Made by a program: the position numbers and the translations under genes
In this document: one piece after another, positions 21,044 to 33,578 of the stretch
How the letters are laid out: every line of letters begins with the position of its first letter
Numbering within the stretch: position 1 is the first letter of the stretch
Notes under the pieces: generated by a model
The model's input: only the letters and a program-made list of their open reading frames with translations
What the model was told of the DNA's origin: nothing
Database searches by the model: none
DNA from: Blasia pusilla
Taxonomy: Eukaryota > Marchantiophyta > Marchantiopsida > Blasiales
DNA: 64,000 bases
Assembly: GCA_050084515.1 (NCBI GenBank)
Contig: CM114273.1
Location: forward strand, 19,716,001-19,780,000
Direction of reading: 5' to 3'

Positions 21044-21479
21044 ATCTATGGATAGACGTAAAATTTGGTGTCGGTGATAAGGACTTCTTGGTATTCTTTT
21101 TCCTGCACCATCTTCTTAGTAAACTGATATGTAGTGAGCCCAGCTGGCTCTTATCCGAGGAAGGACTTACTATGCTCTAGTTGTAAGAATTCTTCATCTA
21201 TCTCATAGCATTCCAGATAGCAAACATAGGACGAGGACTCTTTGTCAGCCGCCGAGCCTTGGTCCGAAGTGTAACCCTCATCCGTAGCGGGGGTCTCTCC
21301 TTGAGACGGCCAAGACTTCCAAGACAACTTCACTAGCTTCCAAGTACAATGTGGTGTTTGGAAGGTGAATCTTCATCTTTTCCAATCCCTGTTGACTTGA
21401 GCCCCATAGAGCCAAGGTCTTCCGATTAGTAGGGGGTAACCTGTGACAGTCAAAGCACTCCTCCTGTCATGGTGGGGAT

Positions 21480-21707
21480 CTAGGTAAGTTGCCCCAATGG
21501 TCACTTCCGATACTAGTTGGCAAAGCACAAGTACTTATCCGTCGGCTTATACTTAGTGTAACCCAGAACTTGAGCGGTTTGCTCTGCCATGATGTTGATC
21601 CCGCTTTCGGAGTCAATAGGGAATTTCTTGATGGTATGCCCTTCAATTTCCACTTCCACCTCCGAGGCTCCAAGGTCTTCAACTTCTATGTGGAACAGGT
21701 CCACCAC
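21480..21707 (-). pseudogene. Gypsy aspartic protease domain
   Basis: The frame reads EVEVEIEGHTIKKFPIDSES, then GINIMAEQTAQVLGY. This is the retropepsin D-S/T-G loop with the third position changed (DSESGIN for the usual DSGA). A stop follows LCFAN. The GAG part expected upstream is not present. Confidence 0.72.
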
Positions 21708-21749
21708 TAGGAGCTTCTTTGCTCCTATCTTCTTCTTGTGAAAAACTAC

Positions 21750-22049
21750 TAAAGAAGCATAATTAATGGGAAACGGCTCTCACACTCACACACCACCATA
21801 GAGAATGAAATTCGTAATGAGATAATGAGTGGAGGCTGGTCCCCTTCTCAATTATATAGGATATGTACAAGCAACCCTAACCCTAACCTTAACCATAGTC
21901 TCGAGTTAGACTTACTATGATTAACTAACCCTAGTTAAGATAATCGCGCTTAATTGACTAACCAAGATTAAGCTTCCCTACTTCGTGTGAGTACCAAATG
22001 TATCAGTTTAAGTGTCTCATGAGCTTGACTGTAACTCAATCTTCAATAC
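21750..22049 (-). mobile_element. Ty1/copia 3' LTR-like segment
   Basis: On the minus strand this follows the copia ORF and a polypurine tract (GAGGGGG at 22,050-22,056). It contains a TATA-like CTATATAATTG near 21,855. Its far end is not defined; it runs into the gypsy protease region. A short telomere-like CCCTAA run (21,873-21,890) lies inside and is not a telomere. Confidence 0.5.
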
Positions 22050-22985
22050 TCCCCCTCAAGCTTATATCGATATCTCTAACGCCTAAATCATTTCTAAACA
22101 TCTCAACCTTATCTCTAGATAATGCCTTTATAAAGATGTTAGCAATTTGCTGATCTGTACCTATATACACAAGATCAATTTCTCTTGCAAGCACTTTCTC
22201 TCTGATAAAATGATAGTGCACCTCAACATACTTTGTACGAGCATCAAACACAAGGTCCTTAGCAAGCTTCATGTTATTAATATTGTGTGCATATATTACA
22301 ATACGTCCTAAGTTACTAACACCAATCTTAACAAGTAATCGATGAAGCCACATCACCTCACATGCTGCATTGGTTGCTCCTTTGTACTCAGTCTCTATTG
22401 AAGATAAAGCAACTGTAGGTCGCTTCTTTGAACCCCAACTTATAGTTGCGCTTCCCAAAGTAAATGAATAACCCGATGTGGAGTGTCGATCAGACACGCT
22501 TCCTACCCAGTCAGCATCTCTGAATCCCTGTAATTGAAAACTCGAAGAAGGTTCAAATTGAAGCCCAAATTGAATAGAGAATTTCACAAACCGCATAATC
22601 CTCCTCACAACATCAAGGTCACGTTTTCGAGGTGCTTGCATAAACAGTCTCACTAGGCCAATAGCATAGCTCAAATCTGGTCTGGTTATAGTTAGATAGA
22701 TCAAACTTCCAACCATGCGCCTGTACATATTAGAATCTACAAGAAACTCTCCTTCATTCACTCTTAGCTTCACACTCTGGTCCAACGGTGTAGAGATTGG
22801 CTAACAAGCCGTCATACCATATTTTGAAAGCATATGAAGAGCACATTATCATTGTAGTAACCACATACTCTCTCCAATCTTGATAAACTCAATACCAAGG
22901 AAGTGCTTGAGTTCTCCCAAGTCCTTCATATGAAAGAGCTTTCCAACACGCTTTAGATCACTAGATTTTGTCAAGGGAGTTGGAA
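22036..22985 (-). pseudogene. Ty1/copia RT end and RNase H
   Basis: Minus-strand reading gives MKDLGELKHFLGIEFIK (RT end, with two stops soon after), then an open frame from about 22,785 to 22,036 with SNMYRRMVGSLIYLTITRPD, FRDADWVGSVSDRHSTSGYS, TVALSSIETEYKGATNAACE and a C-terminal ANIFIKAL-RDK block. These are hallmark copia RNase H motifs. Gag, protease, integrase and most of RT are missing: the element is cut at about 22,985. Confidence 0.93.
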
Positions 22986-22989
22986 GTTA

Positions 22990-24480
22990 TCAAGGATTGA
23001 AGATTTTGGTTCGTGTTCGACGGTTTTCTGATGTGGAGAGCTTGGAGTGCGGAATCTTTGTTGAAGTTCATCCAGATCGGGTTAAAGGTTCCTGTTGCTA
23101 CTTGTATTGTGATCTCATGTGAAGCTATGTGCTTGAGTGTGTGGAGCGTTGCGGATTTCTGATGTGCATGAATCTGGGCGGAAGCGCTGTCGGATTTGCA
23201 ATTCTAGAGGTGTATGGACAACAAGTTTGTATGATTTTTAGCTCAAAGTACAGAGCTTAGTTGTAGCTGATTTTTTGTGGAGAGATAGCTATTGTGGCCA
23301 ATTTAATTGTGGTTGAAACAAATTCAATTTTGGTTAAGGATTTGTGGAGTAATTTTTTATCAAAATTTTGCGGACTAGCTCAAGGTTTTGCTATGGTGGA
23401 CAGCAGATCGGAGGGGCTGGTTGGTTGGTGATTCGTCCGTTGTTGGAGACGCCTATCCCATTGGGGGCGCTCTGGTTGGGCCTTTCTCCATAGCGAAGCA
23501 TGGAAAATGGGGCATGTCTCGAGCATTTTAAGGCTTTGAGGCTTTGAGGCAACTCGTGGTAGCTCGAGGCGAGTAGGCGTGAGAGGCGGAGTAAGGAGCA
23601 AGGAGCAAGCTTGCTTGCTTGGGCGTGAGGCAGTTTTTGCAGGATTTGTGAGTTGAGTGTTGCATAATTGGTCACCCATCTTTGGGCTATTCTGCCTGGA
23701 AGACGCTTAACTATTGAGTTCTTAACTATGTAAGTGTACACACTGGTATAGCTCATTTGGTGTTGTTAGGAGATGTGTTAGGCGCTTTATGCATCTCGGG
23801 TTTTTGGTTGATGGACCTCTAGCGCATAGTACGGTGTAGCCTCTCCATGCAAGTCATATTTTCAGGTGCTGTGAGTGCGTTAGCAAGTCATCGACCAACG
23901 GCAAAATAGCTATTGCGTTAGAATTGTGTGGTGGGTTCTGTGGATTCAGGGGGCGCCACGTTTGGTGGATTGTGTTACCTTGATTTTTGTTTGCGATTGG
24001 AGGGTTGTCGTTGGACTTCTTGTGTTTGGATCCCCTCCATCGTTGCTTCTTGCTTGCGCGCCCATTGTTAGTGTTGACGTTGATTTCCAGAGTAGTGTTA
24101 CTCTTGTGTGCTACCTGTGGTGAGGCTGGAGTGATGACCAGTAGACTGTGGGAGGCTTCTTGTGGTGATGATAGTTTAGGTTTCCTATACCCATAGCTAG
24201 TAGAGCTAGAATAGTACGACATCCATATCACTTGGTTACTTACTGGTGGTAATTTGGTGGTGGTGCAGCATAGGCGTTGGTCATCACGGAGCTGTCTGGT
24301 GGTCTGGTTGGGGATCGTGATGCGGACATTGGTGGTTTTACATGGAGTGGATTGAGGTATCGGCTACCTTTTCCACTTCGGACCGTTGATGAAGAGGAGG
24401 ACGAGGTGTTCCAAACACCGAGTCTTCTACGTTGTTATCGAGTATTGCAGCTCCATTGATTTGGGACATGGACGGGATAT
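22990..24480 (+). mobile_element. LTR/leader region of a gypsy element
   Basis: Non-coding sequence before the gag frame. The part 23,540-24,065 is repeated with about 90% identity by eye at 63,481-64,000. No primer-binding site was recognised, so the border between LTR and leader is not set. Confidence 0.5.
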
Positions 24481-24489
24481 ATGGGGCCA

Positions 24490-25298
24490 TGAAGGGCTCA
24501 CGGCGATACTCGAGTGCAGTGGGCACCATTGAGTTGGAGGACTTCATTCAAGAGTTTGATACATGGTATGATATGTAGATGTTGCGGAACGCCACGTTGT
24601 TTACACCCTTCTTGGCTTGGAAGGGGTTGTTTCAGCACTTGGAGGGACCACCCATGGATGATTACCATGAGTTTAGGAAGGACCATATTGCTGAGATTGA
24701 GGCGTGGAGACAATATTGGTTTCCAGGCTATGTGTCTATCATCCATGGTGGTATTGGTAGTAGTGCTCCTACTATGTCAGCCAGCCCGACGTTGAGCGGT
24801 AAGAGTACGAGCCGGAGTGGGGGTACTAGTGGAGGTACCCATGGAGGTACCAGTGGGGGTACTAGTAGAGGTACTAGTGCCCCACCATCGTTCAGCCTGG
24901 TTGCAGAGTTCTTCAAGAGGTTGAAGAAGAACTATAAGGGAGTGAAGATAGAGAAGTTGAGGAGTCTCCAGGAATTTGAGCGAAAGACTGGTGAGAGTCT
25001 TCGTGAGGCATACACTCGGATGCGACGCTTGATTTCAGTTACCCAGGGTATGACTGAGGCTCAGGCAGTCCAGTTTTGGTATGGGATCTTGGACAGAGAG
25101 TTGCGCCCCAGGGTACGTGATGCTACTCTTATGAGTGATGATTCACCCACATTGACCCATGTGTTTGCTCTATCTGAGAAGATTGAGCTTAACATGGTGA
25201 AGGAGAGAGTGGTGACATCCGCATTCAGTAGGGATACAACTACTACTTCTCGTGTTGAGGTCCTTTTGAAGAGGTCTTGGGTTCAACTCTCCCTTTGA
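24490..25298 (+). pseudogene. Gypsy gag
   Basis: The frame reads GTIELEDFIQEFDTWYDM, a TAG at 24,576-24,578, then FTPFLAWKGLFQHLEGPPMD, a Ser/Thr/Gly repeat (GGTSGGTHGGTSGGTSRGTS), EKLRSLQEFERKTGESLREA, YTRMRRLISVTQGMTEAQAV and FWYGILDRELRPRVRDATL. This is the retrotrans_gag pattern (Q-x-F-x-x-L-K-Q-GE-L-x-x-Y). The zinc knuckle, protease and pol are absent: the frame stops at 25,298 and CACTA sequence follows. Confidence 0.8.
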
Positions 25299-25693
25299 CA
25301 GTGGGGGGAGGTCTCAACCCCAGGGCAGTGGGGTTGAGACCATAGGGCTTGCAATAACTAAACCTTCAATACCACAAGGTGGGTCATTTTTTATTCTCAC
25401 AACACCTACTATAAGGTTTGTTTAATTTTCAATGGATTTTATGGGTGTCTATGGTCAATAAGTATCATATCAATGTTGAACCTACTAGAAAATGCAATAG
25501 CTTTGAGGAATGAATGTAGGTTGGTAAATGTGTCAAACACTTATGGTGTTACAAACTAGCTATATCATCAAATGTTCTTACTCTATTCTCTTTCTAACTA
25601 ATTTTCACAATATATTTAAATATGTTTATATAGCAGGTGGCTGGCCTTGAGTAAGGAGCACTTACAAGTGTACATTGATTACAAGAGTCACAT

Positions 25694-28606
25694 TTGCTCT
25701 TGGTAAGTACCACAAGCTTAAGCCAAAGTAGAAATCTGCCAAGTCAATTTTCTGGTCTGAAAATGCAAACATCAGAAGATTATCATGCTAGAGCATACAC
25801 CAATGTGCCAAAGTTGAGTCGTATTGACCCACAACGAATCGCATCGCATGATAATAAGTTGTGGCAAAGAGAGAAGGATCCAGCAAAGATCCTTGGGTTG
25901 AAAAAACTCATATGTCTGTGTAATGAATGCAAAGGGATGAGAATGAGAATGCTACGTGTTATAGAGAAGCACCTTATAATGTATGATAGGTACCCCAAAA
26001 ATACAATATGGAAGAACATTGATGAATATGATTCATCAGATGATGAGTGGAGGTCTATGTTTTCAAGACACAAGAACATTAACATAGATGAGACTACCCG
26101 AGAGCCTGATGTTGATTGCTATGTCAGGATTTCCATCCCATCTACCATAGATCTTTATGAAAATGTAGAGGTTCATAATATGATAAATGGAGCCTTTCAT
26201 CAATATGACTCTGGGCACGTAGAGGAACCCCTTGATGAAGACCAACCTATTGCTGGTGTAAATGAAGATGGAAGTCCTCATGAGATAGGAGATGATGAAC
26301 AAGAATTAGGATGTAGTGAGGAAGATTTGGTCGCTGATGCTGAGGCGTTTCGAGAGGCATGTGGCCCTTTATTCACGGGAACTAAGTGTAGTAAATTAGC
26401 GTTCATGATGGTGTTCTTGAATATTTGTGGCGCCCATAACATCCCAAATGTTGATGTTGACGAGATTTTGAAATTCTTGAGTTTACAAATCCTTCCAAGT
26501 GACAACCATGTCCCTAAGAACCACTATGCAGCAAAGAAACTCATCAAAAATCTTGGACTTAATTATGTCCAAATCCACGCTTGTCCCAATGGTTTTATGT
26601 TATTCCATGGTGCATATAAAGACCTGGTTGCATGCACCAAGTGCAAAGCACCGAGGTTCAATGAGGTGGGGAAGAGTAAAGAGGCATTGAAGGTGCTTCA
26701 ACTTTTCCCTATAATTCCAAGGTTGAAGCGCATGTATAGATGCAAAACGATTGCTGAATTTATGACTTGGACTTCAAAAAATAAGAGTACAGATGGCTTG
26801 GTGAGGCACATAGGGGATTGTAAGCAATGGAGGGAAATTGACCACCAATGGCCTGATTTCACGAGTGAGCCTCAAAATTGTAGATTTGGTTTGGCATTGG
26901 ATGGAGTTAATCCTTTCGCTGACAAGAATAGCGTATGGTCTACCTGGCATGTAGTCTTGGTCAATTAAAATTTTCTCCCTTGGTTATGTACCAAGAAGTT
27001 CTTCCTCCAATTGACTCTCATAATACATGGGAAAGAATTTGTGAGTTCATAAAACCTAGATGTTTACCTTGCTCCACTCATTGATGAGTTACAAATATTG
27101 TGGAAGGGGGTCACTGCTTTTGACATTAGTAGTATAGAAGGAAGCAAAAAGTTCCATTTTCGAGCCATGATTATATGGACAATAAGTGACTACCCAGGGT
27201 TGGGTATTGTCTCTAGCCAAGCAACTAAAGGCAAATTAGGATGTGTGGGCCAAATGTTGATTCTTACTATTCTAAACCATTGCATTAACCCATATTTCAA
27301 GGCCATTGACATTACAAAGAAAGAAACCATCCATATAGAAATAGACAAATTGCCCATCATTTCAATTCTTGAGTGGAGACCCGTTCCCCTCCAAGGCGAA
27401 TATCTAGTGTTGATATACTAGAGTGGGCTGAGTTGAAAAGAGCATATGATAGCAAGCCAAAGGCAAGGCTACAAAGAGGTGCATCACCCCTTATTGATCC
27501 ATACAAGCAAACCAAAGTGTCACCATGGAGCATTTTGTTTGATCTATCTTATTGGAAGGTAACACTTAGAACCTCATCAATTGTCTATTTTCCATGATTC
27601 ATTTTGTTCATTTGTATGCATTATATGATAGTTTATTGATTGTAAAAAATTAAGCCCATTGTTGTCTGAATATTTATATTCATTGGTTTTTTTCATGACT
27701 TCCTAATTCGAAATACATTAGATTTGATGCATTGGGGAAAAAAATTAGCAGACAATACCCTCAAGACCCTATTTGGTTCAAAGAAGAAGGATTCCATACA
27801 GGTAAGGCAAGACATGGAAGTAAGAGGTATTCAAAAACATCTTTGGTTACAAGCCCAGCCGGGTAGAGTTGGGGCTAAGTTCAAACCTAGAGCAGATTAT
27901 GTGTTAAGTCTAGAAGAGATCAAAGTATTCAATGCAAGGGTAGAATCACTTAAAGTCCCAAGTGGATATGCAGATGCATTACAAAGATATATTTTAAGAA
28001 AGAAATTAGGTAGTTTGAAGTCTCATGACCTCAACATATTCATGCAACAAGTTCTGCCTTATTTCTTATGGGGTCTCTTCAAAACTCCTGTGCGAATGAC
28101 AATCATGCGCATGTCGTGAGTTTTCCAATGTCTTTGCGTGAAAACTTGGGATCCAGCCAAGTTTGCCTCTTTGAAAGAGGATGTGGCAACTACCTTGTGC
28201 CTTATGGAAGTCAACTTACCCCCCTCTTTCTTTGATGTCATGACTCATCTCATGGTTCATTTGGTGGAAGAGCTCGATATATGTGGTTCAGTTGGTTGTA
28301 GATGGATGTACCCTATTGAGCGCTACTTGGGGGTGTTAAAAGGTTATGTCCAATCTTGTGCTTGACCAGAAGGATGTATGGCTGAAGGGTATCCTTGATG
28401 AGGCCCTAGGGTTAATTACAGAGTATATGCAAGATTACAATGTGGTGGAAACGAGGCTTTGGGATGCTTCTGAGGAGGAAGGTGTTATTGGCAAGGTTTT
28501 GGAAGGGGCAGGCGTCAAGCATCAATTAACTGCTGAGCTTGTAGTTGTGGCCCATGAGTATGTATTGCAAAATACAGAGTGCTTCACTAGTTGGATGGAG
28601 TAAGTT
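25694..28606 (+). pseudogene. CACTA TNP2-type transposase
   Basis: The first frame (25,694-26,968) has ICLCNECKG, then AFMMVFLNICGAHNIPN, HACPNGFMLFHGAYKDLVAC, CTKCKAPRF, FPIIPRLKRMYRCKTIAEFM, HIGDCKQWREIDHQWPDFTS and FGLALDGVNPFADKNSVWST. After a stop the body continues with PLIDELQILWKGVTAFD, AMIIWTISDYPGLGIVSSQ and TKGKLGCV (27,070-27,250), the core of the transposase_21 family. From 27,730 the C-terminal DUF4218-type part reads LKSHDLNIFMQQVLPYFLWG, DVATTLCLMEVNLPPSFFDV and GCRWMYPIERYLGVLKGYVQ, shifts near 28,350, then DEALGLITEYMQDYNVVETR. A probable intron remnant lies at about 27,560-27,720. Several stops make it inactive. Confidence 0.93.
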
Positions 28607-31600
28607 ACAACAATTCATGCCCTTCATTCAAGTTCTAACATTCTTTACTTAGTACGATTATATCGTTGGTACTTTGGTGAGTCAAAATCTAAACTTTGAT
28701 TTGTATACGGATGTGCTTGTCCTCCGGATGTGAATCCATGATTTGTATCCAAATATTTCCCTAGTTAGTGCAATCCGTTTATCAAATGTTGAATTAGCTC
28801 TAGCCTCTATAGAATTTGTGACTAATGAAGAATCGGGTGAAAGTTTTGAAGACAACAATGAGATCAAAAGTAGCTCTGATAGTGAGTAAGGAAGTGTATT
28901 TTGTAATACACCAATAGGCATCATCTATGTAGATCAAATCAAATCCATGATCTAGGTATTATATATTACATTATATTTATGTATTCTTACAATATTTGGA
29001 TGGTCATTGATCAATTCTTTGGTAGGTTATTATTTAAGGTCTTATGTATGTCTTTATATTGAGGTTTATATGGATACCTCAACCTCATGTTTTCGTAACC
29101 TAATCTTCATCAGAAATTACTAATTTTAAGCTATGGGCATACCTTTGCTTATGCACTACGTGGTTTAACTTTTTGTGGAAAGCTCGTGCGATGTGGGTTT
29201 TGTTTTCACAATGCAGATTGTAGAGTCAAGTGAGAAACCAAAGTGGAATAGCGGAGATAATCTAACAACTTCCGTATCCAAAGTTGGAACAAATGATGTA
29301 GGAACAATATTTTCCGAGGAGGAGGCAAACGTAGAGTACTTAAGGCTACGAGAGGAGAGGTGTGAAAGAGTGAGAGCAGCAACATGTCTCCTTGCTTCCA
29401 AATGGAGGTTTGACTCACCTTTGATCTTCTGCAAAGTTTCATCCTTCTAGTTATTTTACACTATAATCTATGTTAGTGAATACATGTTCGGAATAATTCC
29501 ATGAGTTTTTCCATTTTTATATAGTTGCATATCCGTGGAGTGTATGCTCTATATGTCCTTGGGCATCTGACATCGTTTTGTATTACATATTGGTTTGTAG
29601 GTGAGTATTTCCAAAGGAGATACCTAAAGCCAAGGCAAGCCTAATACATGCTAAAATAAGGTCACAAACATCAACACCTAAAGTCCATTTTACTCGCCAC
29701 TGGTGCTTACAATTGAAGATGGAGGAATTTGGATCTTCACACGGTGAAGACAAGTTTCATAGCGATGGTTCAAAATCAGACCCACAATTTGATGTTAATC
29801 TAGAGGAATCAAGCCCTGAACCCTCAGAGTTTGCTCAAGCAAGCACCTCGAAGTCTCCTTTCAAGATCAACAAGCATCGTAAACCTGGAGATGAATGTGT
29901 AAAATTCCTCCTATCTTTTCTCCTAATATGGTGGTCTATGTATCTCACTCTTAGCTTTGTAGTTAATAGAGTTGCATCTGGATGAGTATATGTTCAAGAA
30001 TGTGCTAGCATATTTATGTTTTTGCTGTGTAGGGAAAGATTCCAGCCAAAATATGTAAGGAAAATCAAGCACATTATCCTCTTGCTAGTACCCTTGGCCT
30101 CATCTAATGTACTCGACACATGAAATTTATGCCTTTCCAAATCCTAATTGTTTGTAGATCTTATATCTTCTTCTAACTTCTCATTTTATATTTATAGACT
30201 CATCTATCAAGCGTATGCATCGCACAGATGAGTATGAGAAGTGGAAGGCATCCACCAAGCAGCGAGAGCGTGCAAGGCTAAAACCCACTGTAGAGATCAC
30301 TTCAAGGGGTGAAATTATTTATGGATGTGAAGGAAAAAGCCAATGGCATGATGATGTCAAGGCAAGTGTTCATCGCCACTTGGACTTTAGTATAGTTGAT
30401 GTTAGTAAAAAATCTGAGCAAGACTTGAGAACAATCTGTAGAGAGATAGAAAATTGCTATGAGTATGTTGATGGTGAACTAAGTGACAGGTTTTGGCGTG
30501 TTTGTCTTCAAGATTTGATGAAACGTGAAAGGGACCCCTTGAAGAAGCTTTGGGTAGAGAAAGGATCACTTTCTGAATGTGCTTGTCCTCCACATGTGAA
30601 TCCATGAACTTGGAAATCATTGAAGACCTATTGGTTGTCACATGCGGGACAACAAAAATCTAAAAGAATGAAGGCCAATAGATCCATGGTCAAGAACCTA
30701 AATCCTAATGGTAGAAGAGGGCTTTCCAGCCAAAAAAGTCTGTTTGTAAGTAATCTAATCTTAGAACCATCGTGATTTACTTTCAGTTATGACATTATTG
30801 TATGTCATAACCTTAGAATGTGAATTTCCGGTTTTTGAATCAGGTTCAGTAAATATTGTACTTGATTATTTCTATGTAGAAGAAGGAGCGGGAGCCTTCA
30901 CCCACTATACAAGAGATGCAAGAGTCTTTGAGTACCCCAAAAGTGGACCCAAGCCAACAATCTATCATCAATAAGGTTTGATTGTGATAATGAGTCTGGG
31001 ATTGGATGTGTGATTACAATTGAATCTTTTTAGATATGTTATTTTTGTGGTACCATGCCGAGTTGGTCTTTGTATGTTTTTCTATGTTTATAGAACACGT
31101 CTTGTCTCTTCCACATGTTGCACATCTCCTTTATCTTGTGCATGTGCCTGTTTATTTTAGTGGTAGACATTCCTTCTTATTTTTTCTCTTAGATCTCTTC
31201 TCCTAAAATTTTTTTGTGACCTGATTTGTTTCACAGGTTTGTAGTACTTAGCTTGCTATGTAGCTTCTATCATGTGTGATTATCATTTGATTTGTGTTTG
31301 TTAATGATATACCATTTGTTTCCTCTTGGTATTGGGGTATAGAGTATATGCTCCAATGGTTTAGTTACTAGTTATGTATCTTATTATCGATGCACACACC
31401 TTTTTTCCGATGCATAGTTCTACGACAAGTTTGACTCATAGGATAGATGCCCTGGAGAAAGAAAGCGCATCGACAAAGACGGATATTGTTGACATCAAGG
31501 ATAACATTTCTTATATCATGGCAATGATGTCAAAAATGACTCAGGAAGTGCCTGATAACACCACATGTACTCATCCATAAGTGTTAGTTCCAAATGGAAG

Positions 31601-32402
31601 TCCTTTTCCTCCCTATGTTCCCAAGGATGTGAGTCTTCCCTTGGCATCCGAATCAAAAGATAATCCAAGAGATGCTAATATGGATTTAGAAGGGAACTCT
31701 GTAGGCAATTTAAGTCCTTTTCTTATTGATTATATTCGGAGCAATGTGGAGGGGATAGAGAAGAGTACAGTTGAGCCTACTGTTTTCTATGCTTCTGGTG
31801 TTACTATGGAGACAACTAGCCAGGGTGTTGAAGTCTTGGAGCTTATGGAGAATAAGACAAATGCTTCAAAGAAAAACCAGAAAAGGAAGCAACCTTCACT
31901 CAATGAGAGGAGAGAGAACATTGTAAGTAATTGATTTTGACGTCTGCTGCTCTATCCTTTCCTTATATAGACAATGAAGAAATTCAGGAATATTGATTTA
32001 AAGTGATTTGGCCTTGTAGAAGTTCTTGGAAGGTGCATTCTTGATTCCTACGTACTCATGCAATATTCCCCACAATGGTTGGAGTATTATGAAGGTAAAT
32101 ATTGAAGATGGATATTGTAGTATGGCTTAGCTGAATTTGCAAAATTAGTCTGAAAGCTAATTAATGTATATATGGTCATGCATGTAGGAGACCAGATGTT
32201 TCTTTCAAAGAGTCGCAAAGGGTGGGAACATATGGGATTGGGAAAGATCTTTGGCATCGTTGGAAGAGACAATTGTCATGGTAGTTTGATATCCCTAGGG
32301 TGTGTCAAGGTGGATGTGATTACAGTGCATGATCTAGAAGCCAAACTACAATATCCCAACCACAATGATGATCCCCCACAACCCTTCTACAACATGCTCT
32401 AG
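28607..32402 (+). pseudogene. Second gene region of the outer CACTA element (TNPA/transposase_24-like), decayed
   Basis: Separated open blocks look like exons of the second En/Spm gene: 29,713-29,910 (acidic, SKSDPQFDVNLEESSPEP), 30,215-30,606 (MHRTDEYEKWKASTKQRERA, WHDDVKASVHRHLDFSIVD, GELSDRFWRVCLQDLMKRER), 31,400-31,930 (coiled RIDALEKESASTKTDIVDIK, then KKNQKRKQPSLNERRE) and 32,172-32,402 (PNHNDDPPQPFYNML). Position after TNP2 and composition fit the plant Ptta/En/Spm second protein, but no single motif is decisive. AT-rich segments between the blocks may be introns. Confidence 0.5.
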
Positions 32403-33324
32403 GTTCCTCAATTTTGTGCCTAGCTAGAGAGATCACTGAAAAAGTTGTAAGCTTTCCACTAGCTCATACTTTGTAGTCTTCTTTCTGTAGGTAGTTATTT
32501 TCACTTGCCAAGAGCTCAAAGTATGAAGGGTAGTTCAATCTTGGTACATGCCTTACTTTAGATGTCTAGAACCTATAAAATTTACTGTATGCATACAATA
32601 CTTGACTTTCATAAGAAGTACTTGATTTTTTTTGCCTCACTAAATGGTACTTAACGAAGTTTTGAATACAAATGAGAGTTATCAATTATCTACTTGCTTT
32701 TAGGTTTACTCTCTTATGAACCCTCTTCTTTACAAAATTGACCTGATATTAGTTTTCTATCTTTCATCTAGTATTTGCACTTCTACTTTATGGATACTAC
32801 CCTTCTAAAATGAGAAGTATGTTTAAGTGTGTAGTTTGCCAAAAAATTTGATTGGAAATGCATATCATGTCATTTCATTGGCTTTTTGACAAGTGGAACC
32901 AAACACAAGTGAAGGAAGATTATTATGATGAATATGCTTTTTTGTGTTCCATGGATTTTCTCTTATAGCAAGAATGTCCCAGAATAAAATTTCTTATTTT
33001 CCATTTGCTGATTTAATATACAACTAAGATAAGGGAACTAGTGCATTAATTACAGTAAAAAAATAGTGGATGAAACTGAAACTAGTCATAAAAGTAACTA
33101 GGAATATAAACATACAACTACATAATACCCACTCTCACTACACCTAGTATCAATAATACATGGATTTAAGTACGATTATGACACTTGTCATCCTATCTAT
33201 CAAATGAGAAATATAGTCAATAAATACTAGGAAACAAAATTACAACTAGGATTAGTATAGTTAAACCATATGTTGCTACAAATGCAACTAGTGGAAAAAC
33301 AACATGATTACAAGTAAATCCAAT
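32403..33324. other. Right non-coding part of the outer CACTA, up to the inner insertion
   Basis: AT-rich, no gene. From about 33,060 it holds CAACTA and ACTAG motifs like those right of the inner element, fitting a subterminal repeat region. It ends at AAT (33,322-33,324), the left target duplication of the inner CACTA. Confidence 0.6.
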
Positions 33325-33570
33325 CACTAGAAGAAATGGGTGGTTTTTATGACTAGACTTTAAATGACTCACCAAAAGAATGACTCAAATTATGACTTAA
33401 ATGGTTTAGTCATAAAATTTAGGGTCGTACAATTCACTGAGTCATCTCCTTATGACTAAAGAAGTTTTCAATACCCTTTAGTCACGACGAGTCATACTTG
33501 TTTCACTTGCCTAGTAAAGATGAGTCATAAGCAACGACTCATATGTTTAAATGATTTCATGCTCCAATTT
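33325..33570. promoter_or_regulatory. Left subterminal repeat zone of the inner CACTA
   Basis: At least ten TGACT/AGTCA motifs (for example ATGACTCA, GAGTCAT, TTAGTCATAA) occur within 250 bp. In En/Spm-type elements such motifs are bound by the TNPA-like protein; that role is inferred here. Confidence 0.7.
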
Positions 33571-33578
33571 TGAGTAGG

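Larger units (their letters stand above)
18180..21740 (-). mobile_element. Ty3/gypsy retrotransposon polyprotein relic
   Basis: Read on the minus strand the order is protease (about 21,707-21,480), reverse transcriptase and RNase H (about 21,040-19,870), integrase (about 19,760-18,400). Stops and shifts are numerous. It joins the palindrome-rich block on its left end and the copia LTR on its right end. LTRs of this element are not recognised. Confidence 0.9.

Noticed and set aside
21873-21894. Telomere-like CCCTAACCCTAAC run
   Set aside because: Only about three units, inside a copia LTR-like segment; not a telomere or a convincing interstitial telomere.
24241-24460. Primer-binding site for the gypsy element
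   Set aside because: No clear match to a tRNA 3' end could be found between the leader and gag.
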